36,457 nt of DNA from an uncultured Oscillibacter sp. (GCA_946551795.1 CAMNRF010000015.1:1-36457); one strand, 5' to 3'. Shown: positions 25,005 to 34,060, counted from the first letter of the stretch. Made by a program: numbers and translations. The notes: generated by a model not told the origin, from the letters alone.

Positions 25005-25787
25005 ATGGCAAGACGCAGAAAAACCAACCGGCGGAGAAGGGGAAGGTCCGGCTTCCTCTATAAGCTGCTGTCCGTTTTGGCCATGTGCGTCTGCCTCATC
25101 GCGGCGCTGACGCTGTTTTTCCGGGTGGACAGCATTGTCATCACCGGCGGAGTGCGCTACACCGAGCAGGAGCTGCGGGACGCCACCGGGGTCCGGGACG
25201 GGGCCAACCTGCTGCTTTTGAACAAGGGCCGGGTGGCGGCCAGCATGACGGAAAAGCTGCCCTATCTCAAGGAGATCAGCGGCATCAGCAAGAAGCTGCC
25301 GGACACTCTGGTGATCCGGGTGGAGGAGTGCGGAAGGCCCCTGGCGGTGGTTCAGGACGGCGCCGCCTGGCTCATCAGCCCCACCAGCTCCGGACGGGGC
25401 AAGATTGTGGAACAGCTGCCCGCGGCGGCCGCCGCCGGATACGGTGTGATCGACGGCTGCCAGCTGCTGGCGCCCTCGGTGGGCACCGGCCCCGCCTTCG
25501 CCACGGAGTACGCCGTACAGCAGAGCAGCCTGCTCAGTCTGCTGGGCGCCCTGGAGGAGGCGGAGATGCTGGAGCAGGTGGAGGCCATCCACCTGGGGGA
25601 CGCCGCAGAGATCACCATGGAGTACGGCGGGCGCTTTACCGTGCGCCTGAGCTACAGCGCGGACTACGCCCGCAAGCTCACAAAGCTCCAGTGGAGCCTT
25701 GCCGAGGGCGTCATTCAGGACAACATGACCGGCACCTTTGACATGCGGGGAGACAGCAAGGACTTCTTCCAGCCCGATCTCCAGTGA
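25005..25787 (+). CDS. ftsQ: Cell division protein FtsQ/DivIB
   Basis: Basic N-terminus, one TM, POTRA-like FRVDSIVITGGVRYTEQELRDATGVRDGANLLLLN, located upstream of ftsZ. Confidence 0.9.
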   Translation: MARRRKTNRRRRGRSGFLYKLLSVLAMCVCLIAALTLFFRVDSIVITGGVRYTEQELRDATGVRDGANLLLLNKGRVAASMTEKLPYLKEISGISKKLPDTLVIRVEECGRPLAVVQDGAAWLISPTSSGRGKIVEQLPAAAAAGYGVIDGCQLLAPSVGTGPAFATEYAVQQSSLLSLLGALEEAEMLEQVEAIHLGDAAEITMEYGGRFTVRLSYSADYARKLTKLQWSLAEGVIQDNMTGTFDMRGDSKDFFQPDLQ

Positions 25788-25848
25788 GAAATTGGATGTT
25801 TTTTCCGTTTTCTTTTGGAAAAAACCCTCGAAAAGGGACTGAGAGGGC

Positions 25849-25877
25849 TTGACCGGAACAAAAAAGTGTCATACAAT
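25849..25877 (+). promoter_or_regulatory. ftsZ promoter
   Basis: TTGACC-N17-TACAAT. Confidence 0.75.
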
Positions 25878-25964
25878 AGACACAATATATTGAGATACTG
25901 GATATTGTGGAAAGCGCCGGGCATTTTCGCCCTTTTCTACAAATGATAGCAGGAGGCAGCACTT

Positions 25965-27065
25965 ATGGCATTTGGACTGGAAACGACTTCCGATACCGTT
26001 GTCAACATCAAGGTGATCGGCGTTGGCGGCGGCGGAAACAACGTGGTCAACCGCATGGTCCGCTCCGGGACCAAGGGCGTGGAATTTGTGGCGGTGAATA
26101 CGGATAAGCAGGCGCTGAACGTCTCCAGTGCCTCCGACAAGATCCAGATCGGCGAGAAGCTGACCCACGGCAAGGGCGCCGGCGCGGACCCGGAGATCGG
26201 CCGCAAGGCCGCCGAGGAGAGCCGCAACCAGATCGCCAAGGCCCTGGAGGACACGGACATGGTGTTCATCGCCGCCGGCATGGGCGGCGGCACCGGCACC
26301 GGCGGCGCGCCCATCGTGGCGGAGATCGCCAAGGAGATGGACATTCTCACCGTGGGCGTGGTCACCAAGCCCTTCGGCTTTGAGGGCCCCCGCCGGATGC
26401 GGGCCGCCGAGGCGGGCATCGCCGAGCTGGAGGGGAAGGTGGACTCCCTGGTCATCATCCCCAACGAGCGGCTGAAATACGCCACCGACCAGAAGGTGAC
26501 CTTTGCCAACGCCTTTGAGATCGCCGACGACGTGCTGCGCCAGGCGGTGCAGTCCATCTCCGACCTGATCCGGGACACCGGCTTCATCAACCTGGACTTT
26601 GCCGACGTCACCGCCATCATGAAAAACGCCGGCATGGCCCACATGGGCGTGGGCCGGGCCGCCGGGAAGGGCAAGGCCGAGGAGGCCGCCAAGATGGCCA
26701 TCTCCAGCCCCCTGCTGGAGACCTCCATCGATGGGGCCAAGGGCGTGCTGATCAACATCACCGGCTCCATGGACATCGGGCTGGAGGAGGTGGAGCAGGC
26801 CGCCAGCCTCGTGCGGGACGCCGTCCACCCCGACGCCCTGACCATCTTCGGCGCCACCTTTGACGAGACCATGGACGACGAGATCCGGGTCACCGTCATC
26901 GCCACCGGCTTTGAAAAGGACGCCAAGCTGCCCAAGGTGGCCCAGGAGGGCCAGACCGGCGGCGCCCCCGCCCCCGTGCCCCTGGGGGAGGAGGATGTGC
27001 CCAAGGCCGAGAAGGAGGACGACCCCTTCGACGACATCTTCAAAATTTTCAACAAGCGCGATTAG
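25965..27065 (+). CDS. ftsZ: Cell division protein FtsZ
   Basis: [51 protein letters not shown]-terminus ...[15 protein letters not shown]. Confidence 0.98.
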   Translation: MAFGLETTSDTVVNIKVIGVGGGGNNVVNRMVRSGTKGVEFVAVNTDKQALNVSSASDKIQIGEKLTHGKGAGADPEIGRKAAEESRNQIAKALEDTDMVFIAAGMGGGTGTGGAPIVAEIAKEMDILTVGVVTKPFGFEGPRRMRAAEAGIAELEGKVDSLVIIPNERLKYATDQKVTFANAFEIADDVLRQAVQSISDLIRDTGFINLDFADVTAIMKNAGMAHMGVGRAAGKGKAEEAAKMAISSPLLETSIDGAKGVLINITGSMDIGLEEVEQAASLVRDAVHPDALTIFGATFDETMDDEIRVTVIATGFEKDAKLPKVAQEGQTGGAPAPVPLGEEDVPKAEKEDDPFDDIFKIFNKRD

Positions 27066-27070
27066 GCCTT

Positions 27071-27278
27071 GTTTGATAAATGGCGAAATGCCCAACGGCG
27101 AGAGATTTTTCCGACTCGCCAAGAGCCGCCGCAAGCGGCGGTTGCTCGCTGGACGCGCCTGCGGGCGCAGTCGCCAATCAAGGCGATTTTCCTTGCCATA
27201 CTCTGTGTATGGCAAGGAAAATCAACGCAGAGTGGCGGAAAAAGATCCGCTGTTTGGGCGTTTTATCATTTTTCAAAC
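27071..27278. repeat. MITE-like 208-bp element with 25-bp imperfect terminal inverted repeats
   Basis: Ends GTTTGATAAATGGCGAAATGCCCAA and TTGGGCGTTTTATCATTTTTCAAAC (20/25 complementary); internal 17-bp perfect stem GATTTTCCTTGCCATAC/GTATGGCAAGGAAAATC. Confidence 0.7.
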
Positions 27279-27296
27279 ATGGTCTGAAAAATCTGG

Positions 27297-27329
27297 AAAA
27301 ACCCGCGGGCTTTTGCCTGCGGGTTTTCT
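27297..27329 (+). terminator. Intrinsic terminator distal to ftsZ
   Basis: AAAACCCGC..GC-TTTT-GC..GCGGGTTTT. Confidence 0.85.
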
Positions 27330-27470
27330 CTGTGCCCTTGAAAATCGGACAAGGCAGTCTGTGCCTTGGACACGCTGCCGCTTTTTGCAAGGTGTGTTTT
27401 CGCGGCGGAAGCAAATCATAAGAGTGCCGCCGGCGAGGTTTTGCCGGCGGATGTGATTTGATCAAAAGGG

Positions 27471-28505
27471 GTGATCGCATTGTATGAAGTACCAAAACAC
27501 ACAAAGGGACTGCTGCGGGGCGGCGCGGCGTTCCTTCTGGCCCTGCTCCTCTGTGCCGGAGCGCCCGCGAAAGCGGCGGAGGTGACGGGCGTTTTTTCAG
27601 ATGAGACCGCCCGGATGCTGGTGCCCGTGGGCCACACCGTGGGCATCAAGCTCTTCTCCCGGGGCGTGGTGGTGGTAAAGCTCAGCGACGGCGGCACGCC
27701 CGCCAGGAGTTGCGGACTGCGCACCGGGGATGTGATCGAGGAGTGCGGCGGAGCCGCGGTGACCTCCACCGAACAGTTCCAGTCCCTTCTCCAGGAGAAT
27801 GGGGGCTCTGAGACGGACCTCCAGGTCCGCCGGGACGGCGGCAGCATGACCCTCTCCGTGGCCCCCGCCCGGAACGACCAGGGCGTCTACTGCATCGGCG
27901 CCTGGATTCGGGACAGCATGGCGGGCATCGGCACCATGACCTTTTACGACCCGGCCACCGGCGTCTTCGGCGCCCTGGGCCACGGCATCACCGACGTGGA
28001 TACGGCGCTGCTGATGCCCTTTTCCAACGGCTCCGTTCTGCCCTCCACGGTGAAGGCCGTGAAAAAGGGCGAGGCCGGCGCCGCCGGAGAACTGCGGGGG
28101 GATTTTGACCTCACCCGGGATCTGGGCCGGCTGTACGCCAACACCAGCAGCGGCATCTTCGGCACGCTGGAGACCGACGGGCTGCGCTCCGACGGGGCCG
28201 TGCCCACCGGGCAGCCCAGGGAGGGCCCCGCGGTGATCCGCGCCAACGTCCAGGGGGACCAGGTGGCGGAGTATGACATTGACATCGTCAAGGTGATTCC
28301 CGGCGCCGGGGACGGACGGGACATGGTGCTCTCCGTCACGGACCCGGACCTCATTGCCGTCACCGGCGGCATTGTTCAGGGCATGAGCGGCAGCCCCATT
28401 CTCCAGAATGGGAAAATCGTGGGGGCCGTGACCCATGTCCTGTTGAATCAACCCACAAAAGGTTATGGAATTTCCATCGAAAATATGCTGAGCGCAGCGG
28501 GATAA
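27471..28505 (+). CDS. spoIVB: SpoIVB peptidase (S55 family)
   Basis: PDZ-like segment (ARSCGLRTGDVIEECGGAAVTS); S55 motif GHGITD, GIVQGMSGSPILQNGKIVGAVTHVLLNQPTKGYGI; GTG start, TTG at 27480 as alternative. Confidence 0.94.
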   Translation: MIALYEVPKHTKGLLRGGAAFLLALLLCAGAPAKAAEVTGVFSDETARMLVPVGHTVGIKLFSRGVVVVKLSDGGTPARSCGLRTGDVIEECGGAAVTSTEQFQSLLQENGGSETDLQVRRDGGSMTLSVAPARNDQGVYCIGAWIRDSMAGIGTMTFYDPATGVFGALGHGITDVDTALLMPFSNGSVLPSTVKAVKKGEAGAAGELRGDFDLTRDLGRLYANTSSGIFGTLETDGLRSDGAVPTGQPREGPAVIRANVQGDQVAEYDIDIVKVIPGAGDGRDMVLSVTDPDLIAVTGGIVQGMSGSPILQNGKIVGAVTHVLLNQPTKGYGISIENMLSAAG

Positions 28506-28555
28506 TTCCACTATATTAGAGATATTGATCAAAATGGCGGCAGTTCCCGGCGGTT

Positions 28556-29161
28556 TTACAGGGAGCTGCCGCTTTTTTGCCGTCGGTCCCGCTGATGGAG
28601 ACAGAAGTCCGCCAGCTTGGCGTTGAGCTTGCTGTAGATCCGCTCCCGGAACCAGGGCTCCGAGGAGGCCGCCGCGGCCTCCTCCGGCGAAAACCAGCCC
28701 ACGCGGCTGTTCTCGTCCGGCTTGCACCACACCGCCTCCGCCGGGTCCGCCTCCAGCAGGTAGGTGACGTTCAGGTGCAGGTGGCTGGGGACGTACCGTC
28801 CCCGTTTCTCGTGGCCGTCCACGGATAAAATTTCCAGCGAGTAGACGCGCTCCGACAGGGGCCGGACATGCTCCAGCCCGCTCTCCTCCCGCACCTCCCG
28901 CAGGGCGGCGGAGAGGAGGTCCCGCTCCCCGTCGGCGTGGCCGCCCAGCCAGGCCCAGGAGCCGTAGAGGTTGTGATAGGCCATCAGCACCCGGCGGCGG
29001 TCCGGGCTCACCACCCAGGCGGAGGCGGTGAGATGGGCGCCGCGGTTCTCCCGGGTGTAGAGGTCCTCGCCCGTTCGCAGGCGGCGCAGGATCTCCTCCC
29101 GGTCCCCGGCCTCCTGGGCGTTCCAGGGGATATACTGCTCCAGCTCTGTCAGAAGATCCAT
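28556..29161 (-). CDS. NUDIX hydrolase family protein
   Basis: AWLGGHADGERDLLSAALREVREESGL; first Glu position of the canonical Nudix box reads Arg. Confidence 0.87.
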   Translation of the reverse strand: MDLLTELEQYIPWNAQEAGDREEILRRLRTGEDLYTRENRGAHLTASAWVVSPDRRRVLMAYHNLYGSWAWLGGHADGERDLLSAALREVREESGLEHVRPLSERVYSLEILSVDGHEKRGRYVPSHLHLNVTYLLEADPAEAVWCKPDENSRVGWFSPEEAAAASSEPWFRERIYSKLNAKLADFCLHQRDRRQKSGSSL

Positions 29162-29254
29162 TCCGCGGCGCCTCCATCTTTTCTCAAAAATCACAGTGCC
29201 ATGTTACCACAGGGCGGGGGAGAAGTAAAGAAGGGAGCGGCGCCGGAAAATCAA

Positions 29255-29283
29255 TTGAATTTCGCCGGTGGACATGGTATGAT
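29255..29283 (+). promoter_or_regulatory. Promoter for the 87-aa membrane protein
   Basis: TTGAAT-N17-TATGAT. Confidence 0.65.
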
Positions 29284-29317
29284 AAAAAAGACAGGAGCAG
29301 AGGGACGGAGGGGACGT

Positions 29318-29581
29318 ATGAAGCAGATTATTATCAATTGGCTGTATGTGTTTATCGGCCCGCCGGCCATTGGCCTTGCCCTTCGTTTTTTCTGCCGCCG
29401 CTGGAAAAGGGCGTACTGGATCACGCTCTGCCTGCTGCTCCTTACGGCGGCGGCGTGGACCCTCGCGTGGACGGCTCCCCAAGGGCTGGAGTGGTATGGG
29501 CTGGCGGCGGTGCAGGTGTCCCTGGCCGCCGCGGGATCGCTGGCGGCCGGCGCCGCGCTCTGGCTGGCGGGAAAAAAGTGA
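29318..29581 (+). CDS. Small membrane protein, 87 aa
   Basis: MKQIIINWLYVFIGPPAIGLALRFFCRRWKRAYWITLCLLLLTAAAWTLAW...; three hydrophobic segments; SD GGAGGGG. Confidence 0.6.
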   Translation: MKQIIINWLYVFIGPPAIGLALRFFCRRWKRAYWITLCLLLLTAAAWTLAWTAPQGLEWYGLAAVQVSLAAAGSLAAGAALWLAGKK

Positions 29582-29707
29582 CGCGTCCCTGGGGGACAAT
29601 GAGCCATACCTCGTGGAAGATACTGGTCAAAGATGGTACTATATTAGCGGATAGCAGGAGAGAGCGGGGATATTACCACAAAAGGACGGGATCTGTCGTG
29701 AAAAAGC

Positions 29708-29714
29708 TGTCGAA
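29708..29714 (+). promoter_or_regulatory. 0A box upstream of spo0A
   Basis: Exact TGTCGAA; near-match TGTCGTG 14 bp upstream (29694-29700). Confidence 0.6.
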
Positions 29715-29729
29715 TATTTCTTGGAATTT

Positions 29730-29767
29730 ATTTACAGTTTGACTTGAAAAAACTGTAAATTTATGCT
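29730..29767 (+). promoter_or_regulatory. spo0A promoter with perfect 11-bp dyad over the -35
   Basis: TTGACT(29739-29744)-N17-TATGCT(29762-29767); ATTTACAGTTT-N9-AAACTGTAAAT. Confidence 0.7.
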
Positions 29768-29845
29768 AATTTATAGGAAAGGCAATTCCAACCTTCGAAA
29801 ACGCGTCGCAATTCCTAAATTTTGGAAAAAGGACAAGGGTAAATC

Positions 29846-30610
29846 ATGGAAATCAGGAGAAACGTGTTGCTGGCGGACGCCAACGAGGAATTCCGCGCCA
29901 TGCTGCGGGAAGAGATTGAGAAGAGCGAGAGCTTTGCGGTGGTGGGATCTACGGGAAACGGGTCGGAGGCGCTGGAGCTGGCGGGCGAACGCCGGCCGGA
30001 CCTGCTGGTGATGGACGTGGTCCTGCCGGGACAGGACGGCCTGTCCGTCCTGCGGCAGCTGAAAGCCGATGGGACCATGCCCAAGGTCATCCTGCTCTCG
30101 GCGTTCTGCGCTGACCAGGTGGTGGCGGAGGCCAGCGACCTGGGCGTCAGCTATTTCCTGCCCAAGCCCTGCGAGGTGGGCACCCTGCTGGACCGGATGC
30201 GGGCGGTGTTCGCCCAGTCCGCCCCGGCGGAGGACCACGCCTCGTCTTTGAAGAATATGGTGACCTCCGTGATCCATGAGATCGGCGTGCCCGCCCACAT
30301 CAAGGGCTACCAGTACCTGCGGGAGGCCATCATGATCACCGTGGAGGATATGGACGTCATCAACGCCGTGACCAAGGTGCTGTACCCGGCGGTGGCCAAG
30401 CGGTTCGCCACGACGCCCTCCCGGGTGGAGCGGGCCATCCGCCACGCCATTGAGGTGGCCTGGGACCGGGGCGATCTGGAGACGCTGCAAAAGTACTTCG
30501 GCTACACCGTCTCCAACGCCAAGGGCAAGCCCACCAACAGCGAGTTCATCGCCATGATCGCGGACAGGCTGGTCCTGGAGATGCGCAACAGCGGCCGGCT
30601 GTCCGGCTGA
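29846..30610 (+). CDS. spo0A: Sporulation master regulator Spo0A
   Basis: Receiver domain ([27 protein letters not shown]) and Spo0A C-terminal DNA-binding domain ([24 protein letters not shown]...[23 protein letters not shown]). Confidence 0.96.
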   Translation: MEIRRNVLLADANEEFRAMLREEIEKSESFAVVGSTGNGSEALELAGERRPDLLVMDVVLPGQDGLSVLRQLKADGTMPKVILLSAFCADQVVAEASDLGVSYFLPKPCEVGTLLDRMRAVFAQSAPAEDHASSLKNMVTSVIHEIGVPAHIKGYQYLREAIMITVEDMDVINAVTKVLYPAVAKRFATTPSRVERAIRHAIEVAWDRGDLETLQKYFGYTVSNAKGKPTNSEFIAMIADRLVLEMRNSGRLSG

Positions 30611-30627
30611 GACGGAGATTACGCGGA

Positions 30628-30654
30628 GGAGAGGCGAAAGCCTCTCCTTTTTTG
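30628..30654 (+). terminator. spo0A intrinsic terminator
   Basis: GGAGAGGC-GAAA-GCCTCTCC-TTTTTT. Confidence 0.93.
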
Positions 30655-30668
30655 CTCTGAAGAGGGAC

Positions 30669-30738
30669 TGTCAACGGACGGTTGACAATCTGTGCCGGCT
30701 CGTTGCTTGCCCGCGGGGGCGGTCTATGGTACACTGTG
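30669..30738 (+). promoter_or_regulatory. Promoter region of the HTH/zinc-ribbon gene with upstream dyad
   Basis: TGTCAAC-N5-GTTGACA dyad (30669-30687); TTGCCC-N17-TACACT promoter. Confidence 0.5.
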
Positions 30739-30782
30739 AGCATAAAAACTCATTACCGCGGAGAAAAGAGGGGGAACGAGCC

Positions 30783-31535
30783 ATGGAGAACATGGAGTGG
30801 AATCAGCGCCTCGCCGTTGTCCGGAAGGCCGCCGGACTCACCCAGGAGCAGCTGGGGGAGCTGGTGGGCGTTACCCGGCAGGCCGTCAGCAAGTGGGAGA
30901 GCGGTCAGGCGGTGCCGGACGCCCTGGTGATCGCGTCCATCTGCCGGGTCCTGCACGTGTCGGCGGACTACATTCTGCTGGACCGGGAGCCGGAGGAGGA
31001 CGAAGACGGAGACGGCCCGTCCCTGTTCCCGGACACCTGTCCCTGCTGCGGGCGGAGGACCTCCGGGGGCATCTGCCCCGTCTGCGGCTACGCACCCCCC
31101 GCGGGGACGGCGCCTCCGGGGCCGCAGTACGCGGTGGTCGCCGCCCTCTCGGGCCCCATCCAGCAGGATCAGGCGCAGAAAATCGTGAAGTACTGCGGCC
31201 TCGCCCGGGAGGAGATCGACCGAATCAACGGGGGATACCAGTGCACCTATCCCCATAACCAGGTGCTCCTGTGCCGGGGACGGGATGTCCGGGCCGCCCA
31301 ATGGATCGCGTCCCATCTGGGCCAAGTACTCCTGCCCCGGATCGTGGAGGACCAGGGGGAGGAAGAGGACGTCCTGCGGGTCAAGGTCGACGCCATGAAG
31401 ACGCCGTCCCTGGAGCAGGTGGACTCCGGCGAGCTTGGCGTTTGGGGCTTTTTATGTACCGTGGGAGCAGTGGTCGTAGGCGTTGCCCTGGAGCGGCTCT
31501 TCCACTTTATCCTGACGCAGATATTCTTCTTATAG
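30783..31535 (+). CDS. XRE-family HTH regulator with zinc ribbon and C-terminal TM segment
   Basis: RLAVVRKAAGLTQEQLGELVGVTRQAVSKWESGQAVPD; CPCCGRRTSGGICPVCGY; C-terminal LGVWGFLCTVGAVVVGVALERLFHFILTQIFFL. Confidence 0.85.
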   Translation: MENMEWNQRLAVVRKAAGLTQEQLGELVGVTRQAVSKWESGQAVPDALVIASICRVLHVSADYILLDREPEEDEDGDGPSLFPDTCPCCGRRTSGGICPVCGYAPPAGTAPPGPQYAVVAALSGPIQQDQAQKIVKYCGLAREEIDRINGGYQCTYPHNQVLLCRGRDVRAAQWIASHLGQVLLPRIVEDQGEEEDVLRVKVDAMKTPSLEQVDSGELGVWGFLCTVGAVVVGVALERLFHFILTQIFFL

Positions 31536-31611
31536 TCGATGTACTTGAGACCCGGCGGACGGTTTTCACGGCGGGGTGAGGAATCCCAAAAGATCATTGC
31601 ATTTTAAATAG

Positions 31612-31648
31612 AAGAGCCCCGCGCCTTCAAAAGGCGCGGGGCTCTTTG
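31612..31648. terminator. Bidirectional terminator
   Basis: AAGAGCCCCGCGCCTT / AAGGCGCGGGGCTCTT stem between convergent genes. Confidence 0.85.
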
Positions 31649-31668
31649 TGTGCGCAGAGGAAGAATCC

Positions 31669-32793
31669 TCACAGATTCAGCTTGTAGTCCCCCTCTTTGA
31701 TGAGGCCCTGCTTCCGCATGAGCTCTGACACCAGCCAGGCCACGGCGGCGGGGATCACCACCGCCACCAGTACCAGGCCGATCCAGTCCAGGGCGCCGGC
31801 GGCCAGGGCGGCCTCCCCCTGGGCCAGAGCGTCCTCGGAGGGGCTCAGCCAGCCGGTGATGACGCCGATGGGGCCCACCAGGCCGCAGGTGCCCATGCCG
31901 GAGGAGATGGCCGCGCCGTTCATCTTCAGGCCAAAGACGCAGGTGGCCACGGGGCCGTTGACGACGGAGGCGATCACCGGCGGCACCCAGAGCACGGGCT
32001 TTCTCAGGAGGTTGGGCACCTGGAGCATGGAGGTGCCCAGGCCCTGGGAGGTGAGACCCCCTACGCCGTTCTCCCGGTAAGAGGCCACGGCGAAGCCCAC
32101 CATGTGGGCGCAGCAGCCCGCCACGGCGGCACCTCCCGCCAGCCCCACCAGGTGGAGGGCGGCGCAGATGGCGGCGGAGCTGATGGGCAGGGTCAGGATC
32201 ACGCCGATGATGGCGGAGACCAGGATGCCCATCAGGAAGGGCTGCTGGTTGGTGGCCCACATGATGAGGTTGCCCAGCCACGTGGCGGCGGCGCCGATGG
32301 GCGGCGCGATCAGAGAGGCCGCCAGCACGCCGGAGAGGATGGTGACGGTGGGGGTGACGATCAGGTCCACGGGGGTGCGCTTGGACACCAGCTTGCCCAG
32401 GAAGATGGAGACCAGCGTCACCACGAACACCGCCAGAGGGCCGCCGGTGCCGCCCAGGGAGTTGGCGGCGTAGCCCACCGCCAGGCAGGAGTAGAGCACG
32501 TAGGGCGGCGCCTTCATGGAGTAGGCGATGGCCCCGCCCATGGCCGCGCCCTGGACGGCGTAGGCGAAGGTCTTGGAGTCCACCAGCAGGGCGAAGTCCT
32601 GGCCCCAGAGGGTGTAATTCAGGTCGAAGAGATAGACCCCGACGGTGTTGAAGATGGTGCCGATGAGGAGCGACGCGAAGAGGCCGTGGGCCATGCCGCC
32701 CAGGCCGTCGATGAAGATGCGCTGGGCGGTGAAGGAGATGTTCTGCTCCGCGCAGTATTTGCGGAAGCCCGTCAGTTCTTTGGTGTTGTCCAT
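31669..32793 (-). CDS. PTS EIIC-like permease (EIIC_2-type membrane protein)
   Basis: Polytopic; IDGLGGMAHGLFASLLIGTIFNTVG, TPTVTILSGVLAASLIAPPIGA, NGAAISSGMGTCGLVGPIGVI. Confidence 0.75.
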   Translation of the reverse strand: MDNTKELTGFRKYCAEQNISFTAQRIFIDGLGGMAHGLFASLLIGTIFNTVGVYLFDLNYTLWGQDFALLVDSKTFAYAVQGAAMGGAIAYSMKAPPYVLYSCLAVGYAANSLGGTGGPLAVFVVTLVSIFLGKLVSKRTPVDLIVTPTVTILSGVLAASLIAPPIGAAATWLGNLIMWATNQQPFLMGILVSAIIGVILTLPISSAAICAALHLVGLAGGAAVAGCCAHMVGFAVASYRENGVGGLTSQGLGTSMLQVPNLLRKPVLWVPPVIASVVNGPVATCVFGLKMNGAAISSGMGTCGLVGPIGVITGWLSPSEDALAQGEAALAAGALDWIGLVLVAVVIPAAVAWLVSELMRKQGLIKEGDYKLNL

Positions 32794-32855
32794 GTTGTGT
32801 TTCCCTCTTGTTTTCTCATTTGTTTTCCTTTTTGCGCTCTCTATATAAGGGGGCC

Positions 32856-32883
32856 TTACAGGGGTATCCGCCCCTGTAAGGCG
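32856..32883. terminator. Hairpin downstream of the aminotransferase gene
   Basis: GCCTTACAGGGG / CCCCTGTAAGGC perfect 12-bp stem; no clear T-run. Confidence 0.55.
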
Positions 32884-32905
32884 CCGGGATTTGCGGGGAT
32901 CGCGG

Positions 32906-34060
32906 TCACAGCTTTTTCAGCCCCTCCAGGCGGTTCAGGGCGTCCAGCAGGGTTTCGTCCCTTTTGGCGAAGTGGAGGCGGATCAGGTGGTTCACCGGCT
33001 CCCGGAAGAAGCTGGAGCCGGGCACGGCCCCCACGCCGATGTCCCGGGCCAGCATCTCGCAGAAGGCGAGGTCGCTGTCATAGCCGTACCGGGAGATGTC
33101 CAGCAGGACGTAGTAGGCCCCCTCCGGGGTGTTGTGGACAAGGCCCAGATCGTCCAGGCCCTTCAAAAACAGCTCCCGCTTGTGAGTGTACTTGGCCAGC
33201 AGCTGGTCGTAGTAGTCCTGGCCGAACCGGAGGCCGGGGATCACCGCCTCCTGGAGGGGGGCCGCCGCACCCACGGTGAGAAAGTCGTGGACCTTCTTGA
33301 TCCGCTCGGAGATCTCCGCCGGGGCGATGGTGTAGCCCAGCCGCCAGCCGGTGATGGAGTAGGTCTTGGACAGGGAGGAGCAGGAGATGGTCCGCTCCCA
33401 CATGCCGGGGAGGGAGGCGAAATAGATGTGCCGGTGGGGGGCGTAGACGATGTGCTCATAGACCTCGTCGGTGATGACGTAGGCGTCGTACTTCTCCGCG
33501 AGAGACGCGATGACCTCCAGCTCCTCCCGGGTGAACACCCGGCCGCAGGGGTTGGAGGGGTTGCACAGCACCAGCGCCTTGGGGCGCTGGCGGAAGGCGT
33601 CCTCCAGCACCTCCGGGTCAAAGTGAAAGTCCGGCGGCGTCAGGGGCACGTAGATGGGCTCCGCCCCGGAGAGGATGGTGTCCGCCCCGTAGTTCTCGTA
33701 GAAGGGGGAGAAGACGATGACCTTGTCGCCGGGGTTGGCCACGGTCATCATGGCGGCCATCATGGCCTCGGTGCTGCCGCAGGTGACGGTGATCTCGCCC
33801 TCGGGGTCGATGGTCCGCCCCATATAATGGGTCTGCTTTTCCGCCAGGGCCTCCCGGAAGTTCTGGGCGCCCCAGGTGATGGAGTACTGGTGGACGTTCT
33901 CCCCCGGGGTCTGGGCCAGCCGGTCCAGAATGGCCTGGGGCGGGTCGAAGTCCGGAAAGCCCTGGGAGAGGTTGACGGCGCCGTACCGGTTGGAGATCCG
34001 GGTCATGCGCCGGATCACCGAGTCGGTGAAGTGGGCCGTGCGGGTGGACAGCGATTGCAT
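32906..34060 (-). CDS. PLP-dependent aminotransferase, class I/II
   Basis: AVNLSQGFPDFDPPQAILD; NPSNPCGRVFTREELEVI; VITDEVYEHIVY; SLSKTYSITGWRLGY (PLP Lys). Confidence 0.94.
   Translation of the reverse strand: MQSLSTRTAHFTDSVIRRMTRISNRYGAVNLSQGFPDFDPPQAILDRLAQTPGENVHQYSITWGAQNFREALAEKQTHYMGRTIDPEGEITVTCGSTEAMMAAMMTVANPGDKVIVFSPFYENYGADTILSGAEPIYVPLTPPDFHFDPEVLEDAFRQRPKALVLCNPSNPCGRVFTREELEVIASLAEKYDAYVITDEVYEHIVYAPHRHIYFASLPGMWERTISCSSLSKTYSITGWRLGYTIAPAEISERIKKVHDFLTVGAAAPLQEAVIPGLRFGQDYYDQLLAKYTHKRELFLKGLDDLGLVHNTPEGAYYVLLDISRYGYDSDLAFCEMLARDIGVGAVPGSSFFREPVNHLIRLHFAKRDETLLDALNRLEGLKKL

Noticed and set aside
28556-29161. NUDIX box with Arg at the first Glu position as evidence of an inactive enzyme
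   Set aside because: The core REVREESGL is intact, so a single substitution outside the metal-binding helix does not support loss of activity.
29775-29800. Sigma-H promoter for spo0A (AGGAAA...GAAAA)
   Set aside because: The -10 GAAT element is missing at the right spacing; the sigma-A-like promoter is better supported.
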